The translations under genes and the position numbers were made by a program. The notes beneath the pieces were generated by a model. It saw nothing but the letters and a program-made list of their open reading frames with translations, had not been told where the DNA came from and made no database searches. A DNA stretch of 64,000 nt, from positions 1,602,501 to 1,666,500 of the forward strand of contig NZ_CP130558.2 of assembly GCF_030534315.2 (NCBI RefSeq), given 5' to 3'. Shown in pieces: positions 16,856-27,044 of the stretch (the first letter of the stretch is position 1; every line of letters begins with the position of its first letter). The DNA is from Thermoanaerobacterium sp. CMT5567-10. GTDB taxonomy: Bacteria > Bacillota > Thermoanaerobacteria > Thermoanaerobacterales > Thermoanaerobacteraceae.

Positions 16856-16884
16856 ATAATACCACATTTCATTTTTATTTGCAA
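16856..16884 (-). promoter_or_regulatory. Promoter of tRNA-Arg(ACG)
   Basis: TTGCAA (16879-16884) and TATTAT (16856-16861) with a 17-bp spacer on the minus strand, 15 bp before the tRNA. Confidence 0.65.
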
Positions 16885-16920
16885 ATGTTGTTTCTGAAGT
16901 TCAGATTAGCCTCAAATTTT

Positions 16921-16955
16921 AAAAAGGGTTATAAGTATTTTACCTATAACCCTAA
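16921..16955 (-). terminator. Terminator after the glutamine-rich gene
   Basis: AGGGTTATAAGTA (16925-16937) pairs with TACCTATAACCCT (16941-16953), followed by a T-run on the minus strand. Confidence 0.85.
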
Positions 16956-16972
16956 CTTATCTTTTACAATTA

Positions 16973-17437
16973 CTACACACCTGTTGGTGCCTGTTGGGCT
17001 GCTGGCTGCTGTGCTTGCGCACTAATAGGCTGCTGTGCTTGTGTTCCTAACTGCGGTGTCAACTGCTGCAGTTGCTGATTTGATGAATCTAATATCTTGC
17101 TCATTTGAGCGAAAACTTGATTTGCTTGAATGCTTTGTTGTGCTTGCTGAAGCGCAGCCATGGCCTGTTGCAAAGCCTGTTGTACCTGCATATCTGTTTG
17201 CTGCTGCTGTTGTTGTGCTTGTGTTCTAACCTGATTCAATAATTGCTGAAATTGCTGAGGTGTAACATTTATACCCATATTCTGCAATTGTTGTTGGAAT
17301 TGCTGTGCTTGCTGCTGCGCCTGCTGTTGAGCTTGCTGCTGCGCCTGGTTCTGTTTACCAAATCTAGCACTTAATTCTTCAGACACTTCGCTATTTACTT
17401 TTTCTCCTAGGTAATCCTCAAATTCTCTTCTATTCAA
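16973..17437 (-). CDS. Glutamine-rich low-complexity protein
   Basis: 154 residues. A short ordinary start (MNRREFEDYLGEKVNSEVSE) is followed from about residue 30 by QAQQ-type repeats, a QQQQQ tract, LQQA repeats and a C-terminal QAQQPAAQQ stretch. Glutamine makes up roughly a third or more of the protein by eye. No signal peptide or membrane segment is visible. TTG start at 17437 with AAAGGAGGG six bases upstream; a strong terminator follows, so it is a real transcription unit. I do not recognise a family. The composition suggests a disordered or self-associating protein. Confidence 0.8.
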   Translation of the reverse strand: MNRREFEDYLGEKVNSEVSEELSARFGKQNQAQQQAQQQAQQQAQQFQQQLQNMGINVTPQQFQQLLNQVRTQAQQQQQQTDMQVQQALQQAMAALQQAQQSIQANQVFAQMSKILDSSNQQLQQLTPQLGTQAQQPISAQAQQPAAQQAPTGV

Positions 17438-17513
17438 TGTAAACCCTCCTTTAAAAAATTTCCCCGTTATTTAATATTCCCTTTATGATTAGAATTAGTA
17501 AATGAAAATTTTA

Positions 17514-18101
17514 CTATTGAAAGTTTTCCAAGTTGTTTACAATATCTTCATATACTTTAATCCTATCCATACCATCCTTAGCAATGCATATATTTCGAAA
17601 TGCATCATTAAGGCTATTTATAAGCTGTGGTGGCAGGTCATAAATATACTCTACTTTTTCAGGTGTATTTTGTCTTTTTAGCTCTACATTTAAGAGAACA
17701 TCTTTTTCAATCACGGCCTTCATAGAGTTAATATCTCTTTCAAGATCCTTTAACCTGTACAATGCTTTTTTCATACCATCTAGATTGTCTTTTATGCTTT
17801 TTACGTCATCGCTTAATTCGTCTATATTAGAATAAGCTATATTTTCTATTTCTTTTAAACTACTAGATTGTATATTTGGCTTTCTCAAATAGCTTATTAA
17901 ATACTTCCTGTCGCTATTTTCTTCCTCCTTAAAAGCATTTTCGATGTATTCTTTTAAATTTGTATTCATTTTTTCTAATTTTAATTCAATTTTTGATGCA
18001 TCATTTGATAATATCTCATTGAAATTCATTAATTTTTCAAATATATGCTCTGTTTCTTTTATTAAATTTTCTATCTTTAATTCCGACTGTAGTATTTCCA
18101 T
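17514..18101 (-). CDS. Coiled-coil protein of unknown function
   Basis: 195 residues, soluble, mostly predicted helix, with heptad-like stretches (KIENLIKETEHIFEKLMNF, DELSDDVKSIKDNLDGMKKA). It starts at ATG 18101 after AGGTGATG. Not recognised. It lies between the UPF0182 gene and the glutamine-rich gene in the same direction. A terminator follows the UPF0182 gene upstream, so this may have its own promoter. Confidence 0.7.
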   Translation of the reverse strand: MEILQSELKIENLIKETEHIFEKLMNFNEILSNDASKIELKLEKMNTNLKEYIENAFKEEENSDRKYLISYLRKPNIQSSSLKEIENIAYSNIDELSDDVKSIKDNLDGMKKALYRLKDLERDINSMKAVIEKDVLLNVELKRQNTPEKVEYIYDLPPQLINSLNDAFRNICIAKDGMDRIKVYEDIVNNLENFQ

Positions 18102-18144
18102 TTAACATCACCTAATTTTAGTATTTCCATTTTTAAATCAAAAA

Positions 18145-18172
18145 ATAAAAAAGAGGCTTTAACGCCTCATTT
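18145..18172 (-). terminator. Terminator after the UPF0182 gene
   Basis: GAGGC (18153-18157) pairs with GCCTC (18164-18168), flanked by A- and T-runs. It overlaps the stop codon of the UPF0182 gene. Confidence 0.8.
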
Positions 18173-20911
18173 TTTTATGCTGTTATTTAAATCATTGAGT
18201 ACGCTTCCAAGCTCATCGAGATTTTTGCCAAAGTCGGTCCAATCGCCGTTCTTTGAAGCATTCATAGCATTGTTATATATATCATTTGCTTTCTTTATAA
18301 GTTCCTGCTGTGTTTGACTTGTTTGTGTTTGCGGAACCGCTGGTTGCGCCGGTGCTTCTAAGTTAAACAATTTATTTAATGCATTGCTTAGTGTATCCTC
18401 CATTACGATTTTGTCTTTGTACGCCAGTATAACTCTCTTTACTTCAGGTATTGCATTTTCATTTGATGATTGTATATAAATTGGCTCAACGTAAAGCATA
18501 GAATCATCAATTGGCAGCGTCAACAAATTGCCTCTTATAATGCTGGATCCTTTTTGATCCCATAAGCTCATCTCTTTAGAAATATTTGGATCTTGATCGA
18601 TCATGTTTTCAATCTGCATAGGCCCATATACGACAGTGCTTTTTGGAAATTTATAGACTACTAATTTTCCATAGTTATCGCCGTCCATCCTTGCTGCCAT
18701 CCAAGCTACCATATTATCTTTCGTCGCTGGCGTATACGGAATCATCAAAATATACTCAGCAGCCTTTTCTCCTGGAAGCCTCATTATGACATACTGTGAC
18801 TCCTCTGGTTCTACCTTACCTGTAAATTTCTCCTTTGCTATGTCCCAGGAATCTTCTTTATTGTAAAAAACCTGCGGATCGGACATGTGGTAATTCCTAT
18901 ACACACTTGTTTGTATATCAAACATATACTGGGGATATCTTATATGAGCTTTTAAACCTTCCGGCATATCATCTATGCTTTTAAATAGCCCGGGAAATAT
19001 CCTGCTATACACCTTTATTATTGGGTCATTTTTGTCAGATATATAGTAGTTTGTATCACCTGTATAAGCATCAACGACTACCTTAACCGAATTTCTTATA
19101 TAGTTTATACCTGTGTCTTCATAAGGCTCTGAATAAGGATAATTTCCAGAATATGTGTACGCATCTATCATCCAATAAAGTTTTCCATTATCTACGACGA
19201 TATATGGATCTTCATCATATATCAGAAAAGGAGCTATCTTTTCTACTCTATCCTTTATGTTTCTAAAAATAAGCATCCTACTTTTTGACGTAATGTCAGT
19301 AGATAAAAGTATTTTTATATTGCCGGTATAAACGGTGTACAAAATCTTGTTTAAAAACGTCATAGGTATGCCTGATTTGCCACTGTAAAAATTTTCTTTG
19401 TTAGTATCACCTGCAGGATAATCAAATTCACCTGTCTTTGTATTTACTATTGCGTATGTGTTTGTAAGCTCTCCAAAGTAAACCTCAGGCCTCGTTATCT
19501 TTATATTTGTGTTCGTCACAGGCGGAATATTTTTTATCACCATATCAGGCTGTCCTGTAGCTGTCACATCATTTACGGTCGACATTACAACACCATATCC
19601 ATGTGTATATTTAAGATGCATGTTAATCCAATTTTTAGCCTGGCTTGCCAGATTGTCAAGGTTCATTTCTCTAGCAGATATAAACACCTGCCTGTAATTT
19701 CCGTCTATCATATACCTGTCAATATCTATATCGTTGAATTTGTAGTATAGCCTTATACTTTGAAGCTGGTTGTAAATTTGACTTACAGGTCTGTAATCAT
19801 TAATCCTTATGTTATTTATAGTATCCTTGTTTTCATCTAATATATTTTTATCAATTTTGCCGCTTAAATTATAATTTTTCTCTTCAACATTATTTAAGTC
19901 AAATGCTTTTTGCGTAAAGTCTATATTGTATTTTAAATAGGTCTTTTCTTTTTCAAACTCATTTGGTGCAACGATGAAATTTTGAACCACCGTCTGAGAA
20001 ATAGTTGATAAAATCATAATTGCAATTATTATTACAGGCGAAGCAATTATATACTTAAGCTTTTGCCTAAATGCACCTATCATAAACAATATGCCTGATA
20101 TGAAAGATGCCAATATTAAAATTCTATAAAATAAAAGTCTAACATGGACATCTGTATAGCCTGCCCCAAAAACAGCATCACTTCTAGAGTACAGTATTCC
20201 ATACGCCTTTAAATAGTACCCTAATGCAAGTACAACAAAAAATACAAACCCCAAAACAGCTATCTGCCTAAATGCTATCATAAGAATATCTTTATTGTAG
20301 ATAGCTCTAAAGAGATTTCCTCCTCTATCCGATATCTCATAAAATCTTGTTTTGTCAGAAAGGTACATAAGACCATAAACGATTATAGTGGCAACTATAA
20401 GTATTGGTATTATAACTATCAATAAATTATATACATCAAACAAAAAAGGCAGCCTGAACATGTAAAGACTTATATCTTTATTAAAAATTGGATCTTTTAT
20501 ACCAAAATTCGCAGAATTTATGTAAAACAAAAAATCATTCCACCAATTAGCAGAAATAAATAAAGATATAACAAGACTTACAAAAATCGAAACACTTATG
20601 ACAATACTTCTAAATCTTTTGTGACCATTTTTAATTACAATGTCCTGGGCAAATTTAGCATAATCTTTAACCATTCTGTTTAAATAAAAGTATGACAGTA
20701 GAAAAATTATAAAAAATGCCGGAACACCTATTGTAAGCTGTGTTATAAACTTTTTAAAAAATACACCTAAATAATTCATGCTTCCAAACCATTGTATATC
20801 AACAATGAGATTGGTGAAACTTACAAGTATACCGATTATTATAAATAAAGAAATTAAAAAAGTACTTATTATCATATTTCTTTTTCTCAAGATTATCACC
20901 ATCCTAAACAT
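18167..20911 (-). CDS. UPF0182 family large membrane protein
   Basis: About 914 residues. The N-terminal third holds roughly seven membrane helices (ISTFLISLFIIIGILVSF, ITQLTIGVPAFFIIFLLSYF and others). A large extracytoplasmic domain follows with family hallmarks such as YTHGYGVVMS, IKNIPPV, YPAGDTNKENFYSG and LPGEKAAEYILMIPYTPA. A low-complexity Q/T-rich segment lies near residue 860. Function is unknown across bacteria. The start is uncertain among ATG 20911, ATG 20902 and a TTG at 20890; spacing of GGATGGTGAT favours the TTG slightly. It is divergent from the LCP gene. Confidence 0.9.
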   Translation of the reverse strand: MFRMVIILRKRNMIISTFLISLFIIIGILVSFTNLIVDIQWFGSMNYLGVFFKKFITQLTIGVPAFFIIFLLSYFYLNRMVKDYAKFAQDIVIKNGHKRFRSIVISVSIFVSLVISLFISANWWNDFLFYINSANFGIKDPIFNKDISLYMFRLPFLFDVYNLLIVIIPILIVATIIVYGLMYLSDKTRFYEISDRGGNLFRAIYNKDILMIAFRQIAVLGFVFFVVLALGYYLKAYGILYSRSDAVFGAGYTDVHVRLLFYRILILASFISGILFMIGAFRQKLKYIIASPVIIIAIMILSTISQTVVQNFIVAPNEFEKEKTYLKYNIDFTQKAFDLNNVEEKNYNLSGKIDKNILDENKDTINNIRINDYRPVSQIYNQLQSIRLYYKFNDIDIDRYMIDGNYRQVFISAREMNLDNLASQAKNWINMHLKYTHGYGVVMSTVNDVTATGQPDMVIKNIPPVTNTNIKITRPEVYFGELTNTYAIVNTKTGEFDYPAGDTNKENFYSGKSGIPMTFLNKILYTVYTGNIKILLSTDITSKSRMLIFRNIKDRVEKIAPFLIYDEDPYIVVDNGKLYWMIDAYTYSGNYPYSEPYEDTGINYIRNSVKVVVDAYTGDTNYYISDKNDPIIKVYSRIFPGLFKSIDDMPEGLKAHIRYPQYMFDIQTSVYRNYHMSDPQVFYNKEDSWDIAKEKFTGKVEPEESQYVIMRLPGEKAAEYILMIPYTPATKDNMVAWMAARMDGDNYGKLVVYKFPKSTVVYGPMQIENMIDQDPNISKEMSLWDQKGSSIIRGNLLTLPIDDSMLYVEPIYIQSSNENAIPEVKRVILAYKDKIVMEDTLSNALNKLFNLEAPAQPAVPQTQTSQTQQELIKKANDIYNNAMNASKNGDWTDFGKNLDELGSVLNDLNNSIKK
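18985..18998. promoter_or_regulatory. Candidate Noc-binding site
   Basis: ATAGCCCGGGAAAT within the UPF0182 gene differs at two positions from the Bacillus Noc site ATTTCCCGGGAAAT and keeps the CCCGGGAAAT half intact. Confidence 0.35.
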
Positions 20912-20989
20912 ACTTCCAAATATTATTATAATATATATAATTAATAAAATGCAAAAAGTTGTCTTTAATAAAATTTTATTTTTTATTTA

Positions 20990-21018
20990 TTGATAAAATT
21001 AAACCTATAATGTATATT
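20990..21018 (+). promoter_or_regulatory. Promoter of the LCP gene
   Basis: TTGATA (20990-20995) and TATATT (21013-21018), 17-bp spacer, 45 bp before the ATG. Confidence 0.5.
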
Positions 21019-21062
21019 AGTAATAAATAGAAATGTACAACTGCAAAGGATGTGATATATGA

Positions 21063-22292
21063 ATGAAGAAGTTTTTCAAAATTTCTATTTTTGTCATTCT
21101 AGGAATAGCAATATCAATAGGAACAGGTATTTTTATGTATTATAGAAATTTAAACGTTGTAAAACCTGCAAACAGCTCTAGCGATAATACAACTACAGCT
21201 AAATCTGTTAAACAAAATGACAATAGCTCAGATAAAAAAAATATTTTATTTGTAGGAGATGCCGATGGTTTATCAGATACTATATTTGTAGCAAGTTTTG
21301 ACAAAGATAAAAAAGAAATTGATATGTTATCGATTCCACGCGATACGTATTATCCAAGGCCCGGTTATAATAACCCTAGTGAGAAAAAAATCAATGCGGC
21401 CTATTCGGAGCAAAAAATAGATGGTTTAAAAGATGCTGTAGAAGACCTGCTTGGAATAAAAATAGACAATTACGTAATTTTAACTTATGATGGATTCAAA
21501 GAAATTATAGATACAATAGGTGGTATTGAAGTCAACGTCCCCTTCAATATGAAATATGACGACAATGTAGCAAAACCACCTCTTCACATTAATCTAAAAA
21601 AGGGGCTTCAAGTTCTAGATGGTGAAAAAGCCCTTCAATTCGTGCGCTACAGACACGGCTATACAGAGGGCGATATAGGAAGAATAAATGCTCAACAAGA
21701 ATTTTTAAAAGCCTTCATAAAAAAAGTTACAACCCCATCAATTCTTCCAAAGATTCCTTCACTAGCAATCACATTAAGTAAAAATCTGAGAACAGATTTA
21801 ACTACAAAGGATATTGCCTCATATGCATTAGATTTTGTTAAGAATGAACCTCAGAACATTAATACTTCAATACTTCCAGGTGAAGGCGGATATATGGATA
21901 ATTTAAGTTATTATTTTGTTGATGCACAAAAAGCAATGGAAGTTGCATCAGAAATGTTCGGAAATGGTCAAAATAACAATTCTATAAACACCATTTCGCA
22001 AGTAACGTATTCACCAATCAATAACACTATAAAAGTAGAAGTTTTTAACGGAACAACAGTGCAAGGCCTAGCCACAAAATATGCTGATAAATTAAAAAGT
22101 CTAGGATTTAATGTTGTCAAAATAGCTAATGCCAAAACTAAAGATTATTCAGAATCGTTTGTCTATACAAACAGTAATATAGATAAAGCTAATAAAGTGG
22201 CTAATGCATTATCTATTAAAAATGTATTGAACGATGAAAGTTTGGATAAAAACGCAGATGTAGTAGTCATCATAGGTGAGGATAAAAAATAA
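21063..22292 (+). CDS. LytR-CpsA-Psr (LCP) family cell-wall protein with LytR_C domain
   Basis: 409 residues. One N-terminal membrane anchor (FFKISIFVILGIAISIGTGIF) is followed by an LCP catalytic domain with SIPRDTYYP, NAAYSE, GGIEVNVPF, ALQFVRYRHG and EGDIGRINAQQEF. From about residue 315 a LytR_C domain (IKVEVFNGTTVQGLA) follows. LCP enzymes attach glycopolymers to peptidoglycan on the outer face of the membrane. The ATG at 21063 follows AAAGGATGTGAT. The arginines of the RDT and RxRHG motifs are present, so it looks active. Confidence 0.93.
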   Translation: MKKFFKISIFVILGIAISIGTGIFMYYRNLNVVKPANSSSDNTTTAKSVKQNDNSSDKKNILFVGDADGLSDTIFVASFDKDKKEIDMLSIPRDTYYPRPGYNNPSEKKINAAYSEQKIDGLKDAVEDLLGIKIDNYVILTYDGFKEIIDTIGGIEVNVPFNMKYDDNVAKPPLHINLKKGLQVLDGEKALQFVRYRHGYTEGDIGRINAQQEFLKAFIKKVTTPSILPKIPSLAITLSKNLRTDLTTKDIASYALDFVKNEPQNINTSILPGEGGYMDNLSYYFVDAQKAMEVASEMFGNGQNNNSINTISQVTYSPINNTIKVEVFNGTTVQGLATKYADKLKSLGFNVVKIANAKTKDYSESFVYTNSNIDKANKVANALSIKNVLNDESLDKNADVVVIIGEDKK

Positions 22293-22326
22293 CAAAATAT
22301 GAAAAAATACTTATGAGGTGATAAAA

Positions 22327-22605
22327 ATGCTTAATGCCATAAGAGAAACGCGTTCATCAAAAGACGGCCTTCACAGCATAAAATTGGAACTTCCTGAAAA
22401 TGAATATACATTTGAGGATTTTAACGAAGACAACGCAAAAAAATTACTGGAGATGTATTTAAGCTACCATCAAGACGATGGAAGGCCATCAGATGTAAAA
22501 ATACACCATAATACAAATTCACATATAGTCAGCATAACAGCACACCTTCATTACCTAGATAACTCGAAAACAACACAAAGAACATATCCATCAGATGTTT
22601 TTTAA
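22327..22605 (+). CDS. Small conserved-looking hypothetical protein
   Basis: 92 residues starting MLNAIRETRSSKDGLHSIKL, with central FEDFNEDNAKKLLEMYLSYHQDDGRP. No membrane segment. I do not recognise it. The ATG at 22327 is chosen because the upstream GTG belongs to the ribosome binding site TGAGGTGAT. It follows the LCP gene by about 35 bp and is probably co-transcribed, ending at a clear terminator. Confidence 0.75.
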   Translation: MLNAIRETRSSKDGLHSIKLELPENEYTFEDFNEDNAKKLLEMYLSYHQDDGRPSDVKIHHNTNSHIVSITAHLHYLDNSKTTQRTYPSDVF

Positions 22606-22627
22606 AGGCGTTATTACGCCTTTTTTT
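22604..22627 (+). terminator. Terminator of the LCP operon
   Basis: AAAGGCGT and ACGCCTTT (22604-22623) form a stem with a four-base loop, followed by a T-run. Confidence 0.88.
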
Positions 22628-22657
22628 AATTTAAGCATAAAAAAAGTAGCTTATGTA

Positions 22658-22751
22658 TGGCGGAGAAGGAGGGACTTGAACCCTCGCGCCGGGTTATCCC
22701 CGACCTACAGTCTTAGCAGGACCGCCCCTTCACCAACTTGGGTACTTCTCC
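22658..22751 (-). tRNA. tRNA-Ser (anticodon GCT)
   Basis: Class II tRNA with acceptor GGAGAAG/CTTCTCC, anticodon stem CGGTC/GACTG around CTGCTAA, long variable arm and encoded CCA (22660-22658). Decodes AGC/AGU. Confidence 0.96.
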
Positions 22752-22783
22752 ACGTCAGCTACAATATCTTAATATTAAATTCA

Positions 22784-22872
22784 TGGCGGAGAGGGTGGGA
22801 TTCGAACCCACGGCTCCGTTAAGAGACACTGGTTTTCAAGACCAGCTCCTTAAACCCCTCGGACACCTCTCC
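22784..22872 (-). tRNA. tRNA-Ser (anticodon TGA)
   Basis: Class II tRNA with acceptor GGAGAGG, anticodon stem CTGGT/ACCAG around CTTGAAA, long variable arm and encoded CCA. Decodes UCA and related codons. It lies just downstream of serS with its own promoter. Confidence 0.97.
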
Positions 22873-22890
22873 AAGCCGGGAACGATATAA

Positions 22891-22919
22891 AGTATATCAT
22901 ATACCGGCAAAGTTGTCAA
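22891..22919 (-). promoter_or_regulatory. Promoter of the two tRNA-Ser genes
   Basis: TTGACA (22914-22919) and TATACT (22891-22896) with a 17-bp spacer on the minus strand, between serS and tRNA-Ser(TGA). Confidence 0.8.
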
Positions 22920-22956
22920 TAATCATAATTTAATTATTTAATGCTATTAAAGCCTT

Positions 22957-24231
<1,275 letters not shown>

Positions 24232-24244
24232 CTACACCTCCTAA

Positions 24245-24440
24245 TAAAAATATCCCGCCCTAATTTAGGGACGGGATTTCCGTGTTGCCACCCTGATTTG
24301 GCTAAAAAAGCCCTCATCACTGATTTAACGGTCGCCCGATGGTTATTAACCATAGCTCCAGGCTGGATAAATATGTACATATACTGGTTTACACCCACCA
24401 CCAGCTCTCTTTAATACAATACATATTATTGGCCCTTCAA
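24245..24440 (-). promoter_or_regulatory. T-box leader of serS
   Basis: On the minus strand the T-box sequence AGGGTGGCAACACGG (about 24294-24280) is followed by the terminator ATCCCG..CCCTAAATTAGGG..CGGGAT (24252-24276) and a T-run. A structured stem I region lies upstream (about 24330-24430). The specifier should be a serine codon; a UCC near the stem I 3' side (TATCCAGCC) is a candidate but I could not fold it rigorously. Confidence 0.93.
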
Positions 24441-24462
24441 CGCTTCTTTTAACTTAAAATAA

Positions 24463-24491
24463 ATTATACTATACAAATTTCTCAATTTCAA
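24463..24491 (-). promoter_or_regulatory. Promoter of the serS T-box transcript
   Basis: TTGAAA (24486-24491) and TATAAT (24463-24468) with a 17-bp spacer on the minus strand, immediately after the lepB stop. Confidence 0.7.
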
Positions 24492-24494
24492 TAA

Positions 24495-25031
24495 TTATTT
24501 CCCAGCCATAGATCCAAAACGGCTTAAAGGCCATATTCTAAATACTATTTTTCCCATTATCGCGTCCCTAGATACATATTTATTTTTCCAATACCTTGAA
24601 TCAAGTGACTGATTCCTGTTATCACCCAGCATAAAATAATGATTTGGAGGTACTTTATATGGTCCAAATGTCTCATTTTTATTCATAGGCTCTTTAAGAT
24701 ACGGCTCTTTGACAGGTTCACCATTTCTATATAAAATGCCATTCTTAATCTCTATTGTATCACCACCTATACCGATTACCCTTTTTACAAAATTCACAGA
24801 TGGATCGTCAGGATATTTAAATACAACAATATCTCCTCTTTTTATAGGCTCAAATCTATATATAAATTTCAATTCTACAAATTTATCATTAAGCTGTATC
24901 GTGTCAAGCATTGACCCTGTCGGCACATCAACAAGTTCAAAGATGTAGGTTCTAATTAGCATCGCTATAATAAATGCAAGGCCGATAGTCAGAATCCAAC
25001 TTAAAATTTCCTTTTTAGTGTTGCTCTTCAT
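24495..25031 (-). CDS. lepB: Signal peptidase I
   Basis: 178 residues, the short Gram-positive type with one N-terminal membrane segment (about 10-30). The catalytic serine is in TGSMLDTIQ (S40) and the catalytic lysine in VKRVIGIGGD (K83). The conserved GDNRNQSLDSRYW box is near the C-terminus. It cleaves signal peptides on the outer face of the membrane. ATG 25031 follows AAAGGAG. Confidence 0.96.
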   Translation of the reverse strand: MKSNTKKEILSWILTIGLAFIIAMLIRTYIFELVDVPTGSMLDTIQLNDKFVELKFIYRFEPIKRGDIVVFKYPDDPSVNFVKRVIGIGGDTIEIKNGILYRNGEPVKEPYLKEPMNKNETFGPYKVPPNHYFMLGDNRNQSLDSRYWKNKYVSRDAIMGKIVFRIWPLSRFGSMAGK

Positions 25032-25179
25032 CGTCCAATCTCCTTTTTAAAATATACAAAGATATTATACCACACTGTAATGTTAAATGCTAACATTAGA
25101 CACTTAACTAATATTTATGTATATAATATATAAATATGTCAATAATTACTATATAAAATAATAATTTAGGGGGAATCCG

Positions 25180-25347
25180 ATGAACGAAATTAAATATTTA
25201 CTAGAAATTGCCGATTTAAAAGACACAGAGTATAAAAATACATTGGCTATAACATCGTTGATAGAATTGCTTATTGAAAAAGGAATAATATCTCAATCGG
25301 AAATAGCCAAAAAGTCATACGAAATTAAAATTAAGACCGCCCAATAA
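25180..25347 (+). CDS. Small hypothetical protein (55 residues)
   Basis: ATG at 25180 lies seven bases after GGGGGA and the frame runs 55 codons to TAA 25347. The peptide begins MNEIKYLLEIADLKDTEY and has ELLIEKGIISQSEIAKKS, which resembles the short helix pair seen at the ends of many small clostridial proteins. No family recognised. A clean terminator follows directly, supporting a real gene. Confidence 0.65.
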   Translation: MNEIKYLLEIADLKDTEYKNTLAITSLIELLIEKGIISQSEIAKKSYEIKIKTAQ

Positions 25348-25350
25348 ATA

Positions 25351-25376
25351 AAATCCGGAGAAACCGGATTTTATTT
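25351..25376 (+). terminator. Terminator after the 55-residue gene
   Basis: AAATCCGG (25351-25358) pairs with CCGGATTT (25364-25371), loop AGAAA, then a T-rich stretch. Confidence 0.85.
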
Positions 25377-25438
25377 ATTGATTGCTGTAGACACTTGCCT
25401 TTTATCATATTATAATTAAAATAAGGAGGGGTTTTTTT

Positions 25439-26503
25439 GTGAAAGATTTTCTCTTACGATACCAAAGCACGATAAAAAATGTGATTATAATACTGGCTGT
25501 CATTATAAGTTTTTATTTGTTTGTTTTTAAATTGATTCCTTTTTTAATGCCATTTGCGGTTGCACTGTTTTTAGCAATCTTAATTGACCCTGCCGTTGAA
25601 TTCTTGGAAAAAAAACTGAAAGTACCAAGGGGATTATCGTCTGCATTTTTAATTCTTCTACTAATGGCTATAATAGGACTTTTAATAAGTCTCTTAGTTA
25701 CACAGCTTGTTTTTGAACTAAATACTTTGGCAGAACATGCGCCAAATTATACAAAAAACTTCGATGTTGTTATATCTGATCTTATTGATAGAATTAGAAT
25801 ATACTATATTTCACTCCCCACTAATATCTCAACTTTTTTGGAGAACAATCTTCAATCCATTTTAAATAACATATCTATCTATGCTAAAAACTTCGCTGCT
25901 TGGATTTTAGGTTTAGCAACAAAACTTCCTAATTTTTTCTTTATGTCTATAATAACAATTGTATCAACATTCTTTTTAAGCAAAGATAAATGGTTGATAT
26001 TAAATTTTATAAAAAGGCAATTTCCTTCAAACTGGGCATTACATGCAGAAAATATAAAAGGTGACCTTTTCCAAACGCTAATTGGATTTATACGAGCAGA
26101 AATAACCATAATGTTTATCACTTTCATGGAGGTATCAATAGGTCTTACAATAATAGGATTTGATTATGCGTTTTTGTTAGGCCTTCTAGTAAGCTTCATA
26201 GATATACTGCCTGTGTTGGGTTCAGGATCGGTACTAGTTCCATGGGCTTTATACAATATATTTACTAAAAATTATTTAATAGGAATCTACTTGCTGATTT
26301 TGTATGGTATTGTAACAATTGTAAGACAGATGATTGAGCCTAAAATTGTTGGACAAAGCATAGGTCTTCATCCTCTTGTAACGCTTCTGTCTATGTTTAT
26401 TGGTGCAAAACTTTTCGGAGGATTCGGCCTCATTATGGGACCAGTTTTTGTGGTAGTTTTTAAAACTTTTCAAAAGTCAGGAATAATACCTTCTTGGAAA
26501 TGA
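25439..26503 (+). CDS. AI-2E/PerM family membrane protein, YtvI-like
   Basis: 354 residues with about seven or eight membrane helices, the family length. Features: VIISFYLFVFKLIPFLMPFAVA near the N-terminus, a long central extracytoplasmic or amphipathic part, and FIDILPVLGSGSVLVPWAL with RQMIEPKIVGQSIGLHP near the end. In spore formers such proteins are often annotated as sporulation protein YtvI; that specific role is inference. GTG start at 25439, eight bases after GGAGGGG. Confidence 0.85.
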   Translation: MKDFLLRYQSTIKNVIIILAVIISFYLFVFKLIPFLMPFAVALFLAILIDPAVEFLEKKLKVPRGLSSAFLILLLMAIIGLLISLLVTQLVFELNTLAEHAPNYTKNFDVVISDLIDRIRIYYISLPTNISTFLENNLQSILNNISIYAKNFAAWILGLATKLPNFFFMSIITIVSTFFLSKDKWLILNFIKRQFPSNWALHAENIKGDLFQTLIGFIRAEITIMFITFMEVSIGLTIIGFDYAFLLGLLVSFIDILPVLGSGSVLVPWALYNIFTKNYLIGIYLLILYGIVTIVRQMIEPKIVGQSIGLHPLVTLLSMFIGAKLFGGFGLIMGPVFVVVFKTFQKSGIIPSWK

Positions 26504-26505
26504 AA

Positions 26506-26554
26506 AAACGTTCATCTTTTAAGCATCAATGCTTTTAAGATGAACGTTTATTTT
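26506..26554 (+). terminator. Terminator between the converging YtvI-like and ribH genes
   Basis: AAACGTTCATCTTTTAAGCAT (outer bases from 26506) pairs with its complement ending at 26549 around a two-base loop, about 21 bp of stem. A- and T-runs on both sides make it bidirectional. Confidence 0.9.
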
Positions 26555-26556
26555 TG

Positions 26557-27024
26557 TCAGAAACTCATCTCTTTTATCAAATTAACCATTTCCAAAGCTG
26601 TTACAGCAGCGTCAAATCCCTTGTTTCCTGATTTCGTTCCAGACCTCATGATTGCCTGCTCTACTGTATCCGTTGTAAGGACTCCAAATATTACAGGTAT
26701 ATCAAAATCAAGGGATATCTTTGCAATTCCTTTTGAAACCTCATTAGCTACATAATCAAAATGGGGTGTATCACCTCTTATAACAGCACCAAGTGCAATT
26801 ACCGCATCATATTTTTTAGACATGACCATCCTCTTTGAAATAAAAGGAATCTCAAAGGCACCTGGTGCCCAAGCAATTTCAATGCTGTCATCATCTACAC
26901 CATGCCTCCTTAAAGCATCCAAAGCACCATCTAGAAGTTTACTTGTTATAAATTCATTAAATCTGCTTACAACGATGCCAAACTTTAAGCCATCACCTAT
27001 AAGTTTTCCTTCATATGTCCTCAA
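26557..27024 (-). CDS. ribH: 6,7-dimethyl-8-ribityllumazine synthase
   Basis: 155 residues, full length. Conserved [39 protein letters not shown] and [12 protein letters not shown] are present. It condenses the ribityl pyrimidine with dihydroxybutanone phosphate. TTG start at 27024 after GGGGAG. Last gene of ribD-ribE-ribBA-ribH. Confidence 0.97.
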   Translation of the reverse strand: MRTYEGKLIGDGLKFGIVVSRFNEFITSKLLDGALDALRRHGVDDDSIEIAWAPGAFEIPFISKRMVMSKKYDAVIALGAVIRGDTPHFDYVANEVSKGIAKISLDFDIPVIFGVLTTDTVEQAIMRSGTKSGNKGFDAAVTALEMVNLIKEMSF

Positions 27025-27044
27025 AATAATCTCCCCTTTACTAA

